From the NCBI GenBank assembly GCA_021732005.1, contig JAKFVT010000028.1, positions 30,136-94,135 of the forward strand: a stretch of DNA of 64,000 bases, in the 5' to 3' direction. Made by a program: the position numbers and the translations under genes. Under the pieces are notes generated by a model. It saw only the letters and a list, made by a program, of their open reading frames with translations. It was not told the DNA's origin and did no database searches. This DNA is from Mycobacterium sp. GTDB taxonomy: Bacteria > Actinomycetota > Actinomycetes > Mycobacteriales > Mycobacteriaceae. Shown piece after piece: positions 27,776 to 35,645 of the stretch (the first letter of the stretch is position 1; the number at the start of each line of letters is the position of its first letter).

Positions 27776-27794
27776 TTTCGATAATGTATCGAAA
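27776..27794. promoter_or_regulatory. 8-3-8 perfect palindromic operator
   Basis: TTTCGATA and TATCGAAA flank ATG, 60 bases before the creatininase-family gene. The TATCGAAA half-site recurs at 26733-26740, so one regulator may control both promoters. The TetR encoded last in this operon (30113-30790) is the nearest candidate. Confidence 0.65.
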
Positions 27795-27854
27795 GCGCCG
27801 ATATCGCGCCGTCGTGTTATCAATTGTTCGTCTCCGAATGAATAAAGGTGAGCG

Positions 27855-28688
27855 ATGATCGACGACCTGATGAGACCCGTCATCGGCGCGGGCACCACTG
27901 AATACGAGTGGATGACCTGGCCCGAGATCGCGGCAGCCGCTGCCGCCGATACGCCGGTCGTCATCGCGGTGGGTTCCACCGAACAGCACGGGCCGCACCT
28001 GCCGGTGAGCGCGGACTGGGTGATCCCGCAGACGCTGCTGCGGCTGGCGGCGGCCAAGCGCCCGTTCGTGGTTGGCCCGGCACTGCGGCTCGGCTACCGG
28101 TCACGCCCGGCCAGCGGCGGCGGGCAGCAGTTCCCCGGCACCCTGTCGTTGCGCGCCACCACCTTCATCGCGATGATCGAAGACCTGCTCGACGAGTTGA
28201 TCCGCACCGGATTCCGCCGAATCATGTTGTACAACTGGCACTTCGAGAACACGAACTTCGTCTACGAACCAGCCTACCTGGTGTCGGGGCGCTCCCCCGG
28301 CGTGAAGATCGTCGTCGTCGAGAATGCGATGCCCGAGTTCGGGGCGGCCGACCTGGGTGTGCTGTTCCCCGACGGGTTTCCCGGCCTCGCACTCGAACAC
28401 GCCGCGGTGATCGAGACGTCGCTGTTCGAATACCTCCGACCAGCCACCGTGCGAATGGATCGCATCGTCGATGACGCACCGGCCCGAAACGTGCCGTGGG
28501 ACGTCCTGCCGATCGACCCCTCGATGTCGACCGCCACCGGGGTACTCGCGTCGGCGACCCAGGCCACCGCGGCCAAGGGTGAGTTGCTGGCCGAGCGGAT
28601 CGTCGACCACATCGTGTCCATCCTCGACGCCGAATTCGAGCCGATCGAGCGCGACGCGATGCTGCTGACCGCCGACCGGGACAGCTGA
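27855..28688 (+). CDS. creatininase-family amidohydrolase
   Basis: 277 residues, ATG with AAAGGTGAG upstream. Metal-binding motifs of the family appear: VGSTEQHGPHLPVSAD (Glu and His), NWHFENTN, and EHAAVIETS late in the fold. The family includes creatininase, MftE-type peptidases and GTP-derived formamide hydrolases. MftE is unlikely because no mycofactocin genes adjoin. With two ureohydrolases 2-4 kb away, hydrolysis of a cyclic amide or lactam of a guanidino or amino compound is an attractive guess. Confidence 0.84.
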   Translation: MIDDLMRPVIGAGTTEYEWMTWPEIAAAAAADTPVVIAVGSTEQHGPHLPVSADWVIPQTLLRLAAAKRPFVVGPALRLGYRSRPASGGGQQFPGTLSLRATTFIAMIEDLLDELIRTGFRRIMLYNWHFENTNFVYEPAYLVSGRSPGVKIVVVENAMPEFGAADLGVLFPDGFPGLALEHAAVIETSLFEYLRPATVRMDRIVDDAPARNVPWDVLPIDPSMSTATGVLASATQATAAKGELLAERIVDHIVSILDAEFEPIERDAMLLTADRDS

Positions 28689-28689
28689 C

Positions 28690-29400
28690 ATGGCAGGCAC
28701 AGCCCTCATCACCGGCGGCGCCACCGGGATGGGCCGGGCCACGGCGTATCTGCTCGCGGCGCGCGGTTACCGGGTTGCCATCGACCACCTTGGCGCCACG
28801 GCCGAGGCCGAACAGGTCGCCGACGACATCGGCGGCATCGCCTACGAGGCCGACGTCGCCGACATCGGGGCCGTCGAAGCACTCGTCTGCGCGGTCGAGT
28901 CCGATCTCGGCCCGATCGACGTTGCGGTGGCCTGCGCGGGTTTCGACGTCGACGTCCCGCTGGCGGAGGTGACCGAGGACCTGTGGCGCCGCAGCCTCGA
29001 GGTGATGCTCGGCGGCTGCGCCAATGTGATCGCGACGGTCGGGCCACGAATGCGGGCCCGACGGCACGGCTCCATAGTCGGGATCTCCTCGGAGCTGGCC
29101 TTGCTCGGCGACGAGAACCATGTGCCGTACGTGACGGCGAAGTCGGCCATGATCGGGCTGGTTCGATCGATCGCGCGCGAGTACGGTGCGGACCAGGTAC
29201 GCGTCAACATCGTGTGCCCAGGCCCCACCGACACCGCGATGCTCACCGAGCGGTGGCGGGGCGAGGACTACCGGAACAGCATCGCACTCAACCGGTTCGG
29301 TACACCCGACGAACTGGCCCGCGCGATCGTCGACGTGGCCGAGTGGACCTGGCTGACCGGCCAGGTGATCTCGCCCAACGGCGGCGTGGTGATCCAGTGA
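28690..29400 (+). CDS. short-chain dehydrogenase/reductase
   Basis: 236 residues; ATG one base after the creatininase-family stop. TGGATGMGRA nucleotide loop, catalytic Ser in GISSELALLG, YVTAK, and the end GQVISPNGGVVIQ. Coupled to the next SDR by a GTGA overlap, so the two may act in sequence or as a complex. Substrate unknown. Confidence 0.84.
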   Translation: MAGTALITGGATGMGRATAYLLAARGYRVAIDHLGATAEAEQVADDIGGIAYEADVADIGAVEALVCAVESDLGPIDVAVACAGFDVDVPLAEVTEDLWRRSLEVMLGGCANVIATVGPRMRARRHGSIVGISSELALLGDENHVPYVTAKSAMIGLVRSIAREYGADQVRVNIVCPGPTDTAMLTERWRGEDYRNSIALNRFGTPDELARAIVDVAEWTWLTGQVISPNGGVVIQ

Positions 29401-30116
29401 GCGGGCAGATCGCACTGGTGACCGGTGCCGCGGGCGGAATCGGCCGCGCCATCGTGGCGGCCCTGGCCCAAGGGGGCTGGGCCGTCGTCGCCACGGACCT
29501 GCCCGACACCGGTGAGATCCCCGGCGCCGCAACGACAATCCCCGCCGACCTGCGCGGCCGGACCGCATGTCACGCACTGGTGGACACCGTCGTCGCCGAC
29601 TTCGGCCGGCTCGACCTGCTGGTGAACAACGCCGCCACAATGACGGTCGTCGAACCGACCCCCACCACGATGGAGCTGTGGTGGCGCGATATCGACGTGA
29701 ACCTGTCGTCGCCGCTGTGGCTGACCCAGGCCGCGGCGCCGGCGCTGCGGGAGGCCGGCGGCCAGGTCGTCAACATGTGCAGCATCTCCGGGCTGCGCGG
29801 CGAGCCGGGTTTCAGCGCCTACGCGGCCAGTAAAGCCGGCCTGCTCGGGATGACCCGTTCACTGGCCCGCGAACTGGCCCCGGACGTGCGGGTCAACGCG
29901 GTCGCTCCCGGCCCCACCGACACCGAACAGCTCCACCGCGACGCCGAGTTTCGCGGGGTCAGCCTGCAGCAGATGCACCGCGAGTACAGCGCTGACATGC
30001 CGATCGGACGGCTGATCCAGCCCGGCGAGGTGGCCGACGTGGTGCGCTTCCTGGCCGGCACGCGGTCGTTCACCGGCGAGTGCGTACAGATCAACGGCGG
30101 GATGCTGATGTCGTGA
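29397..30116 (+). CDS. short-chain dehydrogenase/reductase
   Basis: 239 residues from a GTG overlapping the previous stop; the longer upstream frame is the shadow of the first SDR. TGAAGGIGRA, NNAATM, catalytic Ser in MCSISGLRG, YAASK, and the ending GECVQINGG. It overlaps the TetR gene by GTGA, giving an unbroken operon from 27855 to 30790. Confidence 0.84.
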   Translation: MSGQIALVTGAAGGIGRAIVAALAQGGWAVVATDLPDTGEIPGAATTIPADLRGRTACHALVDTVVADFGRLDLLVNNAATMTVVEPTPTTMELWWRDIDVNLSSPLWLTQAAAPALREAGGQVVNMCSISGLRGEPGFSAYAASKAGLLGMTRSLARELAPDVRVNAVAPGPTDTEQLHRDAEFRGVSLQQMHREYSADMPIGRLIQPGEVADVVRFLAGTRSFTGECVQINGGMLMS

Positions 30117-30790
30117 GAAGCGAATTCGACCGCCGCGGTGACATTCTCGTCGTCGCCGCCCGGCTGTTCGCCGAACGCGGGTATCTCAACACCACGATGA
30201 CCGAGATCGCCCGCACCTGCGGACTCGGGCAGTCGTCGCTGTACTACTGGTTCCGGCAGAAGGAAGACATCCTGTTGGGCCTGCTCGCCCTCAACCGGGT
30301 GTCGCTGGACTTCGCCCGGCAGATGGTGGCTGCGACGGGCTCACCCGCGGTGCGGCTGTTGCGCCTGCTGCGATTGGACATCGCCGAGCTGTGTTCGGCA
30401 GCGGTCGATATCTGCGAGGTCGAGGTGCTCGCCGAAGCGCAGCCCGAGGTGTTCGCCGAATTCTGGGCCGACACCGCGGAGCTGCACCGGCAGATGGCCA
30501 CGCTCATCAGCGAGGGCATCACCTGCGGCGAATTCATCGACTGCGACCCCGAATTCGCCGCGCTGAACATCTGCGCCGCCGAAGAAGGTGTGCAGCGCCG
30601 CTACCGAAACTCCGCGGCGCACGCACCCGGCGGTGCCAGCCCGTTCCGGCACCCGAACTACTCGCGCGAGCACATCGCCGAGGAACTGGCCGCCATGCTG
30701 GTGCGCGGCCTGCTGCGCGACCCGTCGACGCTGCCCGCCCTTCGAGCCCGGGCCGGCGACGCGGCTAGCGGGTGGCCAGCAGGTCGATGA
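30113..30790 (+). CDS. TetR-family regulator at the end of the creatininase/SDR operon
   Basis: 225 residues, GTG start (GTGA overlap). HTH: RGDILVVAARLFAERGYLN, MTEIARTCGLGQSSLYYWF, RQKEDIL. The C-terminal ligand domain is all-helical. Its last 26 bases overlap the opposing FKBP gene tail-to-tail. Likely binder of the TATCGAAA palindromes upstream (inference). Confidence 0.84.
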   Translation: MRSEFDRRGDILVVAARLFAERGYLNTTMTEIARTCGLGQSSLYYWFRQKEDILLGLLALNRVSLDFARQMVAATGSPAVRLLRLLRLDIAELCSAAVDICEVEVLAEAQPEVFAEFWADTAELHRQMATLISEGITCGEFIDCDPEFAALNICAAEEGVQRRYRNSAAHAPGGASPFRHPNYSREHIAEELAAMLVRGLLRDPSTLPALRARAGDAASGWPAGR

Positions 30791-31127
30791 TGAAAATGAG
30801 CGTCTTGCCGGACAATTGGTGTCCACCGCCCGCCGGGCCGTAGGCCTGCTCGGGCGGGATCGTCAGCTGACGGCGGCCGCCCACCTTCATGCCGGGGATG
30901 CCGTCCTGCCAGCCCTGGATCAGCCCGCGCAACGGGAAGGAGATGGACTCCCCGCGATTCCACGAACTGTCGAACTCGGCGCCGGTGTCGTACTCGACCC
31001 CGACGTAGTGCACGTCGACGACGGCGCCGGGCTTGGCTTCATCGCCGTCGCCGACCACCAGATCCTTGATGACCAGTTCGGTGGGCGCCGGGCCGTCGGG
31101 GAATTCGATCTCGGGTTTGCTCGTCAC
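30765..31127 (-). CDS. FKBP-type peptidyl-prolyl cis-trans isomerase
   Basis: 120 residues. Core FKBP motifs: VDVHYVGVEYDTGAEFDSSW, SFPLRGLIQGWQDG and the ending LIFIIDLL. No signal peptide, so cytoplasmic. It catalyses proline isomerisation during folding. It looks like a conserved housekeeping gene next to the accessory operons and overlaps the TetR tail by 26 bases. Confidence 0.92.
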   Translation of the reverse strand: MTSKPEIEFPDGPAPTELVIKDLVVGDGDEAKPGAVVDVHYVGVEYDTGAEFDSSWNRGESISFPLRGLIQGWQDGIPGMKVGGRRQLTIPPEQAYGPAGGGHQLSGKTLIFIIDLLATR

Positions 31128-31145
31128 GGCTCACACAGTAGTCGC

Positions 31146-31931
31146 TCACACGCTGCTGACCGAGCGTTCTACCCGGCCGTCCGTACCGCGACGTTCCCGC
31201 GCGGTGACCGTCGACGTGGTGGCCGTCAACCGCACCCGGTCGGCGCGGAACAGATCGTAGGCGTACTCGAACGGCCGGTCGGCGGCGTCGTGAGTGATCC
31301 GGGTGATCGCCACCAGCGGCCGCCGGTGCGCGATGCCGAGCCAGTCGGCTTCGCGTGGGCTGGCGCTGACCACCTCGATGGTCTCGCTGGACGTCGCGGG
31401 CACCAAGCCGTAGCGAACCGCGAACAACTCGTACAGCGAGCCGCCCAGCGGCTGCTCCAGCAGATCGATGGCGTGCTCGGCGACGAAGCACGAGAAGTCC
31501 ACCGACAGCGGCACCCCGTCGGCGAAGCGCAACCGCCGGATCGCGAAAACGTCTTCGCCGGAGTCGATTTCCAGCGCGGCGGCCTCAGCGGGTGTGGGCG
31601 GCCTGCGGTCGGTGGCCAGCACCCGGGTCGCGCTGGTGTGCCCGCCGCTGCGCAATCGCGCGGGCAGGCCCGCCAGCTCGGCGGCGTTGCGCTCCACGAC
31701 GTCGGCGCGCACGAACGTCCCCCCGTTGCGCCCGGTCCGCCGCTCCAGCACCCCGGCACGGCTCAACGGCAACAGCGCGCTGCGGAGCGTGGAGCGGGAC
31801 ACCTCGAAGCGATCGGCCATCTCGCGTTCGGTGCCCAGCCGGGAGCCGGGCCGCAGGGTGCCCTGGGCGAGCATCGACAGGATTCGCCGTCGCACATCCT
31901 CCGCGATCGGGCCCCCCTCCGACTCCTCCAT
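31146..31931 (-). CDS. GntR-family (HutC/UTRA) transcriptional regulator
   Basis: 261 residues. N-terminal winged helix (IAEDVRRRILSMLAQGTL, LGTEREMADRFEVSRSTLRSA), then a UTRA ligand domain (DVFAIRRLRFADGVPLSVD; SLYELFAVRYGLVP). It follows an SDR gene by 4 bases and lies near a kinase, permease and class III aminotransferase, which it probably controls. HutC-type regulators sense small catabolic substrates such as amino acids or amino alcohols. Confidence 0.88.
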   Translation of the reverse strand: MEESEGGPIAEDVRRRILSMLAQGTLRPGSRLGTEREMADRFEVSRSTLRSALLPLSRAGVLERRTGRNGGTFVRADVVERNAAELAGLPARLRSGGHTSATRVLATDRRPPTPAEAAALEIDSGEDVFAIRRLRFADGVPLSVDFSCFVAEHAIDLLEQPLGGSLYELFAVRYGLVPATSSETIEVVSASPREADWLGIAHRRPLVAITRITHDAADRPFEYAYDLFRADRVRLTATTSTVTARERRGTDGRVERSVSSV

Positions 31932-31935
31932 CGGA

Positions 31936-32712
31936 CTAGCTGTTCAGGGCATCCGGCGATTCGGGCAGAACCTGACCGCCGTCCACGGCGATCGCCTGAC
32001 CGGTGATGTAACCGGCCTCCACGGTGGCCAGGAAGGCGGCCAGATGGCCGATGTCCTCCGGCTTGCCCAACGCCCCCGCCGGGATAGCCTTGGTCATCCC
32101 GGCGATGTAGTCCTCGCCCATGTCCGCCAGGCCCTCGGTGAAGATGTTGCCCGGCAGCACGGCATTGACGGTGATCCCGTGCGGCGCCAATTCGATTGCG
32201 GCGGTGCGCATGAAGCCGAGCTGAGCGGCCTTCGACGCCCCGTAGTGCGACCATCCCGGAAAGCCGGTGATCGGACCGGTGATCGATGACGTCAGAATCA
32301 CCCGACCGCGCCCGGAGGCGATCAGGGCGTCCAGGCAGGCCTGCACGGTGAACACATTGCCCTTGACGTTGACGTCGAGGACCTCGCCCAGTTGGGCCGG
32401 CGTCATCGTGGCCAAGGGCGCCTCGGGGAAGATGCCGGCGTTGGCGCAGACGACGTCGATGCCGCCGAACGCGTCGATGACCGAGGCGGCCAGTTCGGCG
32501 CACGCCACCGGATCGGTGACATCGGTCTTGATTCCCAACACCTTTCCGCTGCCCAGCGCATCCAGCTCCGCGACCACCGAGTCCAATTCGGTGGTCGACC
32601 GCGCGGCGATCGCGACATCGGCGCCCGCAGTGGCGAACACCGAGGCGATGCCGCGCCCGATGCCCTTGCTGCCACCGGTGACCACCACGGACGTCGACTG
32701 CAGATCAAACAC
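31936..32712 (-). CDS. short-chain dehydrogenase/reductase of the amino-alcohol gene set
   Basis: 258 residues from GTG ([14 protein letters not shown]) with AGGAG 8 bases upstream; the open frame beyond is antisense to the kinase. [17 protein letters not shown], catalytic Ser in TSSITGP, YGASK, ending GQAIAVDGG. It could oxidise the aldehyde, alcohol or hydroxy-acid product of the kinase/phospho-lyase steps (inference). Confidence 0.85.
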   Translation of the reverse strand: MFDLQSTSVVVTGGSKGIGRGIASVFATAGADVAIAARSTTELDSVVAELDALGSGKVLGIKTDVTDPVACAELAASVIDAFGGIDVVCANAGIFPEAPLATMTPAQLGEVLDVNVKGNVFTVQACLDALIASGRGRVILTSSITGPITGFPGWSHYGASKAAQLGFMRTAAIELAPHGITVNAVLPGNIFTEGLADMGEDYIAGMTKAIPAGALGKPEDIGHLAAFLATVEAGYITGQAIAVDGGQVLPESPDALNS

Positions 32713-32733
32713 GCGTATCTCCTTGCCTAGAAA

Positions 32734-32746
32734 GGGTTTCAAACCC
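32734..32746. promoter_or_regulatory. GGGTTT-C-AAACCC palindrome between kinase and SDR
   Basis: A perfect 6-1-6 inverted repeat that overlaps the kinase stop and lies 22 bases before the SDR start. It may be an internal operator or a weak hairpin; no U-run follows, so it is not a typical terminator. Confidence 0.3.
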
Positions 32747-33752
32747 GGGATCCGAAGATCGCATCCTGCAACCAGGTGCGGTCCTCCAGATACCGTTGCG
32801 CCAGCCGGGCGGTGTTGGGGGCGAAGTCTTCGCCGAGCTCTGCCGCCGCATCGGCGTCGGCATGCGAGGCGATCCAGGCGGTCAGGTTGATCCGGCGCAG
32901 CATCACGAACGTCGGGACGAGCGCCAAGTGGTCGGCGGGCAGCGTCCCGGCTTCGAAGTAGCCCGTGAGCCACTCCGCGATGATGCGCTCGCCGGCCGGG
33001 GTGTCCTCGATGAACGACACCGCGGCGCCCAGATCGGCCAGGTACCAGGACCACCCGCAGTCGTCGAAGTCGATCACGGTGATGCCTGCGCCCGCGTCGG
33101 TCGGGTTCACCATCAGGTTGGCCAACCGCAGATCGGCGTGTACCAATCCGAATCGGTCGGGCGCCGAACCGAAATCGGTGAGCTTTGCGACGATGTCATC
33201 GGCTGCGCGCTGGATCACGGCCCGGTCATCGTCGGTGAGGCCGGGCGCCAGCCGCCAATTACCCCACCGGGCGTCCGGACCGAGGATGGTGTCGAGGTCC
33301 CAGCGGAACCGGGTGAACTCGGATGGAAACGTCCAGTTCCTGGCGTGCTCGTGCATGACGGCGGTGAGCCTGCCGAGTTGGTCGAACCCGACGACCTCGG
33401 GATCGTCTTCCGCGGTGCAGCCCGCGACGAAAGTCACGGCGTCGACGTGCAAGACATCACCGTCGACCTCGGCGGCCACGACGTCGGTTCCGTCGCGGGC
33501 GGCGATCAGCTCCGGCGTCAGCACCGATGTCTCCCTGCGGAGAGCCTTCATCCACGCCAGCTCGGAGCGGATCGCCTCCAGCGAGTGATAGCCCGGCCGG
33601 TGCACCCGCAAGACGATCGGATCGTCGTCCTCGACGAGGTACGTGGCGTTCTCGGACAGGCTGAGCAGCCGCAATGGCGTGGTGTCCGCACGACCGTAAG
33701 CGGGCAGTGCTGCACGCGCGAAGGACTCATGAGTCGGCGGCAGTCCCGGCAT
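32739..33752 (-). CDS. APH/choline-kinase-fold phosphotransferase, probable amino-alcohol or hydroxylysine kinase
   Basis: 337 residues (an in-frame GTG two codons upstream is possible). Kinase N-lobe [16 protein letters not shown], then the Brenner motif [14 protein letters not shown] and the DFD metal site in [11 protein letters not shown]. This fold includes ethanolamine/choline kinases, homoserine kinase II and hydroxylysine kinase. Its opposite-strand neighbour across a regulated promoter is an APC permease and then a phospho-lyase-like class III aminotransferase. That combination is known for hydroxylysine, ethanolamine and 1-aminopropan-2-ol breakdown. Confidence 0.82.
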   Translation of the reverse strand: MPGLPPTHESFARAALPAYGRADTTPLRLLSLSENATYLVEDDDPIVLRVHRPGYHSLEAIRSELAWMKALRRETSVLTPELIAARDGTDVVAAEVDGDVLHVDAVTFVAGCTAEDDPEVVGFDQLGRLTAVMHEHARNWTFPSEFTRFRWDLDTILGPDARWGNWRLAPGLTDDDRAVIQRAADDIVAKLTDFGSAPDRFGLVHADLRLANLMVNPTDAGAGITVIDFDDCGWSWYLADLGAAVSFIEDTPAGERIIAEWLTGYFEAGTLPADHLALVPTFVMLRRINLTAWIASHADADAAAELGEDFAPNTARLAQRYLEDRTWLQDAIFGSRV

Positions 33753-33813
33753 GGGCACCAGTGTGGACCATAACGGGGAGGCGAGCAGACCAAATCCGCA
33801 TATTTAACGTCCT

Positions 33814-33851
33814 TGTTTCGTAGCTGGGTTTTGGGAAACACACAGGAAACA
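33814..33851. promoter_or_regulatory. cluster of three GAAACA half-sites in the divergent kinase/permease promoter
   Basis: TGTTTC at 33814-33819, then GGAAACA at 33834-33840 and again at 33845-33851, the two direct copies 11 bases apart. The remainder of the 281-base gap (33753-34033) has an AT-rich stretch (TATTTAA near 33801) but no other clear signal. Candidate GntR site; low certainty. Confidence 0.35.
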
Positions 33852-34033
33852 TCACTTGCGTATCGCCTGTAAGTTCCTGTTGACCAGGGGATCTGGCCGG
33901 GGTAACAATGTCGTCGTCGCACCACAAAGCCGTGCCGACATCGTCATTGCCTCCCGGGCTCAGTTGCAACCGGGAAATACCAGACCAAATAAGCGGCACG
34001 ACCCCGGTCACAATCGAGATGGGAATCCACACA

Positions 34034-35608
34034 ATGAGCGACACCATCGATCCGCCGGCCCCGGCCGGCACCGAAGCCAAATCCGAAACCGTCCAACGGC
34101 TCAAGCCCAACGCGGTCGGTCTGATCGGCGTCCTGTTCATGGCCGTCGCAACCGCCGCACCGATCACCGCCATGGTGGGCAACGTGCCGATCGCGGTCGG
34201 ATTCGGCAACGGCGCCTACGCCCCGGCCGGCTACTTCGTCGCCACGATCGTGCTCACGTTGTTCGCGATCGGTTATGCCGCGATGAGCAAGCACATCACC
34301 GCGACCGGCGCCTTCTACGGGTACATCTCGCACGGGTTGGGCCGGATCGTCGGGCTGGGCGCAGGCTTTCTGACTGCCATGGCCTACATGGTCTTCGAAG
34401 CATCGCTGATCGGTATCTTCGCCTTCTTCGGCAACGACACCTTCAATTCACTGTTCGGAGTCAACATCCCGTGGATCGTGTTCGCCATCGGCATGCTGGT
34501 GGTCAATCTGGTCCTGACCTACTTCGATATCAACGTCGCCGCAAGGGTGCTCGGGGTCTTCCTGATCACCGAGATCGTCATGCTGTCGTTGATGGCGTTC
34601 TCGGTGCTGTTCACCGGGGGCGGTCCGCAGGGCTGGTCGTGGGGATCGCTGAACCCGCTCAACGCTTTTCAGAACCTCTCCGGCTCGGTGGCCGGCGCGG
34701 ACGGCAGCATGCTCACGGTGGCAGGCTCGGCCGGCATCGGCCTGTTCTTCGCGTTCTGGTCCTGGGTCGGCTTCGAGTCCAGCGCAATGTACGGCGAGGA
34801 GTCCAAGAACCCCAAGAAGATCATCCCGATCGCGGTGATCAGCTCAGTCGTGGGGATCGGCGTGTTCTACGTCCTCATCTCCTGGCTGGCGATCGTGGGC
34901 ACCGGACCGCAGAATGCCATTGCGCTGGCGCAGGATTCGACGACCGCCGGTGACATCTTCTTCGGCCCGGTCGGGGCGCACCTGGGTACGTGGGCCGTCG
35001 ACCTGTTCAAGATCCTGCTGATGACCGGGTCGTTCGCCTGCGGCATGGCATTCCACAACTGCGCTGCCCGCTACATCTACGCGATCGGCCGCGAGAACGT
35101 CATCCCGGGCATGCGCAAAACACTGGGCGCCACCCACCCGACGCACGGATCGCCGCACATCGCCGGGCTGGTGCAGACCATCTTCGCGACCGTCGTGGTG
35201 CTGTTCTTCGCGCTCACCGGCCGTGACCCCTACACCGGTCTGTACGGGTTGATGGCCCTTCTCGGCACCACCGCGATCATGATCGTCCAGGCGCTGGCCG
35301 CCTTCGCCGTGATCGCCTACTTCCACGTCGGCAAGAACCATCCGGAGACAGCCAACTGGTTTCGGACCTTCCTGGCCCCCCTGCTCGGCGGCCTGGGCAT
35401 GCTCTACGTGATCTACCTGCTGGCCAAGAACGCGTCGTTCGCGGCCGGCACCGCTTCCAGTGACTGGGTCTTCGAGATCATCCCCTACGTGGTGGGTGTC
35501 GTCGGCATCGGTGGCATCGTGCTGGCGGTGGTTCTGAAATACACGTCGCCGCAGCGCTATTCGGAGCTCGGCCGGACGGTGCTCGAAGAGGCGCACGAAC
35601 GCCAGTGA
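34034..35608 (+). CDS. APC-superfamily amino acid/amine permease
   Basis: 524 residues. The ATG at 34034 is chosen; an in-frame ATG at 34019 exists. About 12 membrane helices; the first carries the APC consensus GLIGVLFMAVATAAPITAM, and the central FWSWVGFESSAMYGEESKNPKKIIP is the conserved helix 6-loop motif. It should import an amino acid or amine by H+ symport or exchange. It precedes the class III aminotransferase by 37 bases and is divergent from the kinase, so it likely supplies their substrate. Confidence 0.9.
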   Translation: MSDTIDPPAPAGTEAKSETVQRLKPNAVGLIGVLFMAVATAAPITAMVGNVPIAVGFGNGAYAPAGYFVATIVLTLFAIGYAAMSKHITATGAFYGYISHGLGRIVGLGAGFLTAMAYMVFEASLIGIFAFFGNDTFNSLFGVNIPWIVFAIGMLVVNLVLTYFDINVAARVLGVFLITEIVMLSLMAFSVLFTGGGPQGWSWGSLNPLNAFQNLSGSVAGADGSMLTVAGSAGIGLFFAFWSWVGFESSAMYGEESKNPKKIIPIAVISSVVGIGVFYVLISWLAIVGTGPQNAIALAQDSTTAGDIFFGPVGAHLGTWAVDLFKILLMTGSFACGMAFHNCAARYIYAIGRENVIPGMRKTLGATHPTHGSPHIAGLVQTIFATVVVLFFALTGRDPYTGLYGLMALLGTTAIMIVQALAAFAVIAYFHVGKNHPETANWFRTFLAPLLGGLGMLYVIYLLAKNASFAAGTASSDWVFEIIPYVVGVVGIGGIVLAVVLKYTSPQRYSELGRTVLEEAHERQ

Positions 35609-35645
35609 GTGCAGTCACGGGCCGCGACAACGAGGACGTAGCGAT

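Noticed and set aside
27855..28688. MftE (mycofactocin system) assignment for the creatininase-family gene
   Set aside because: No mftA/B/C/D/F neighbours are present and the operon content is catabolic.
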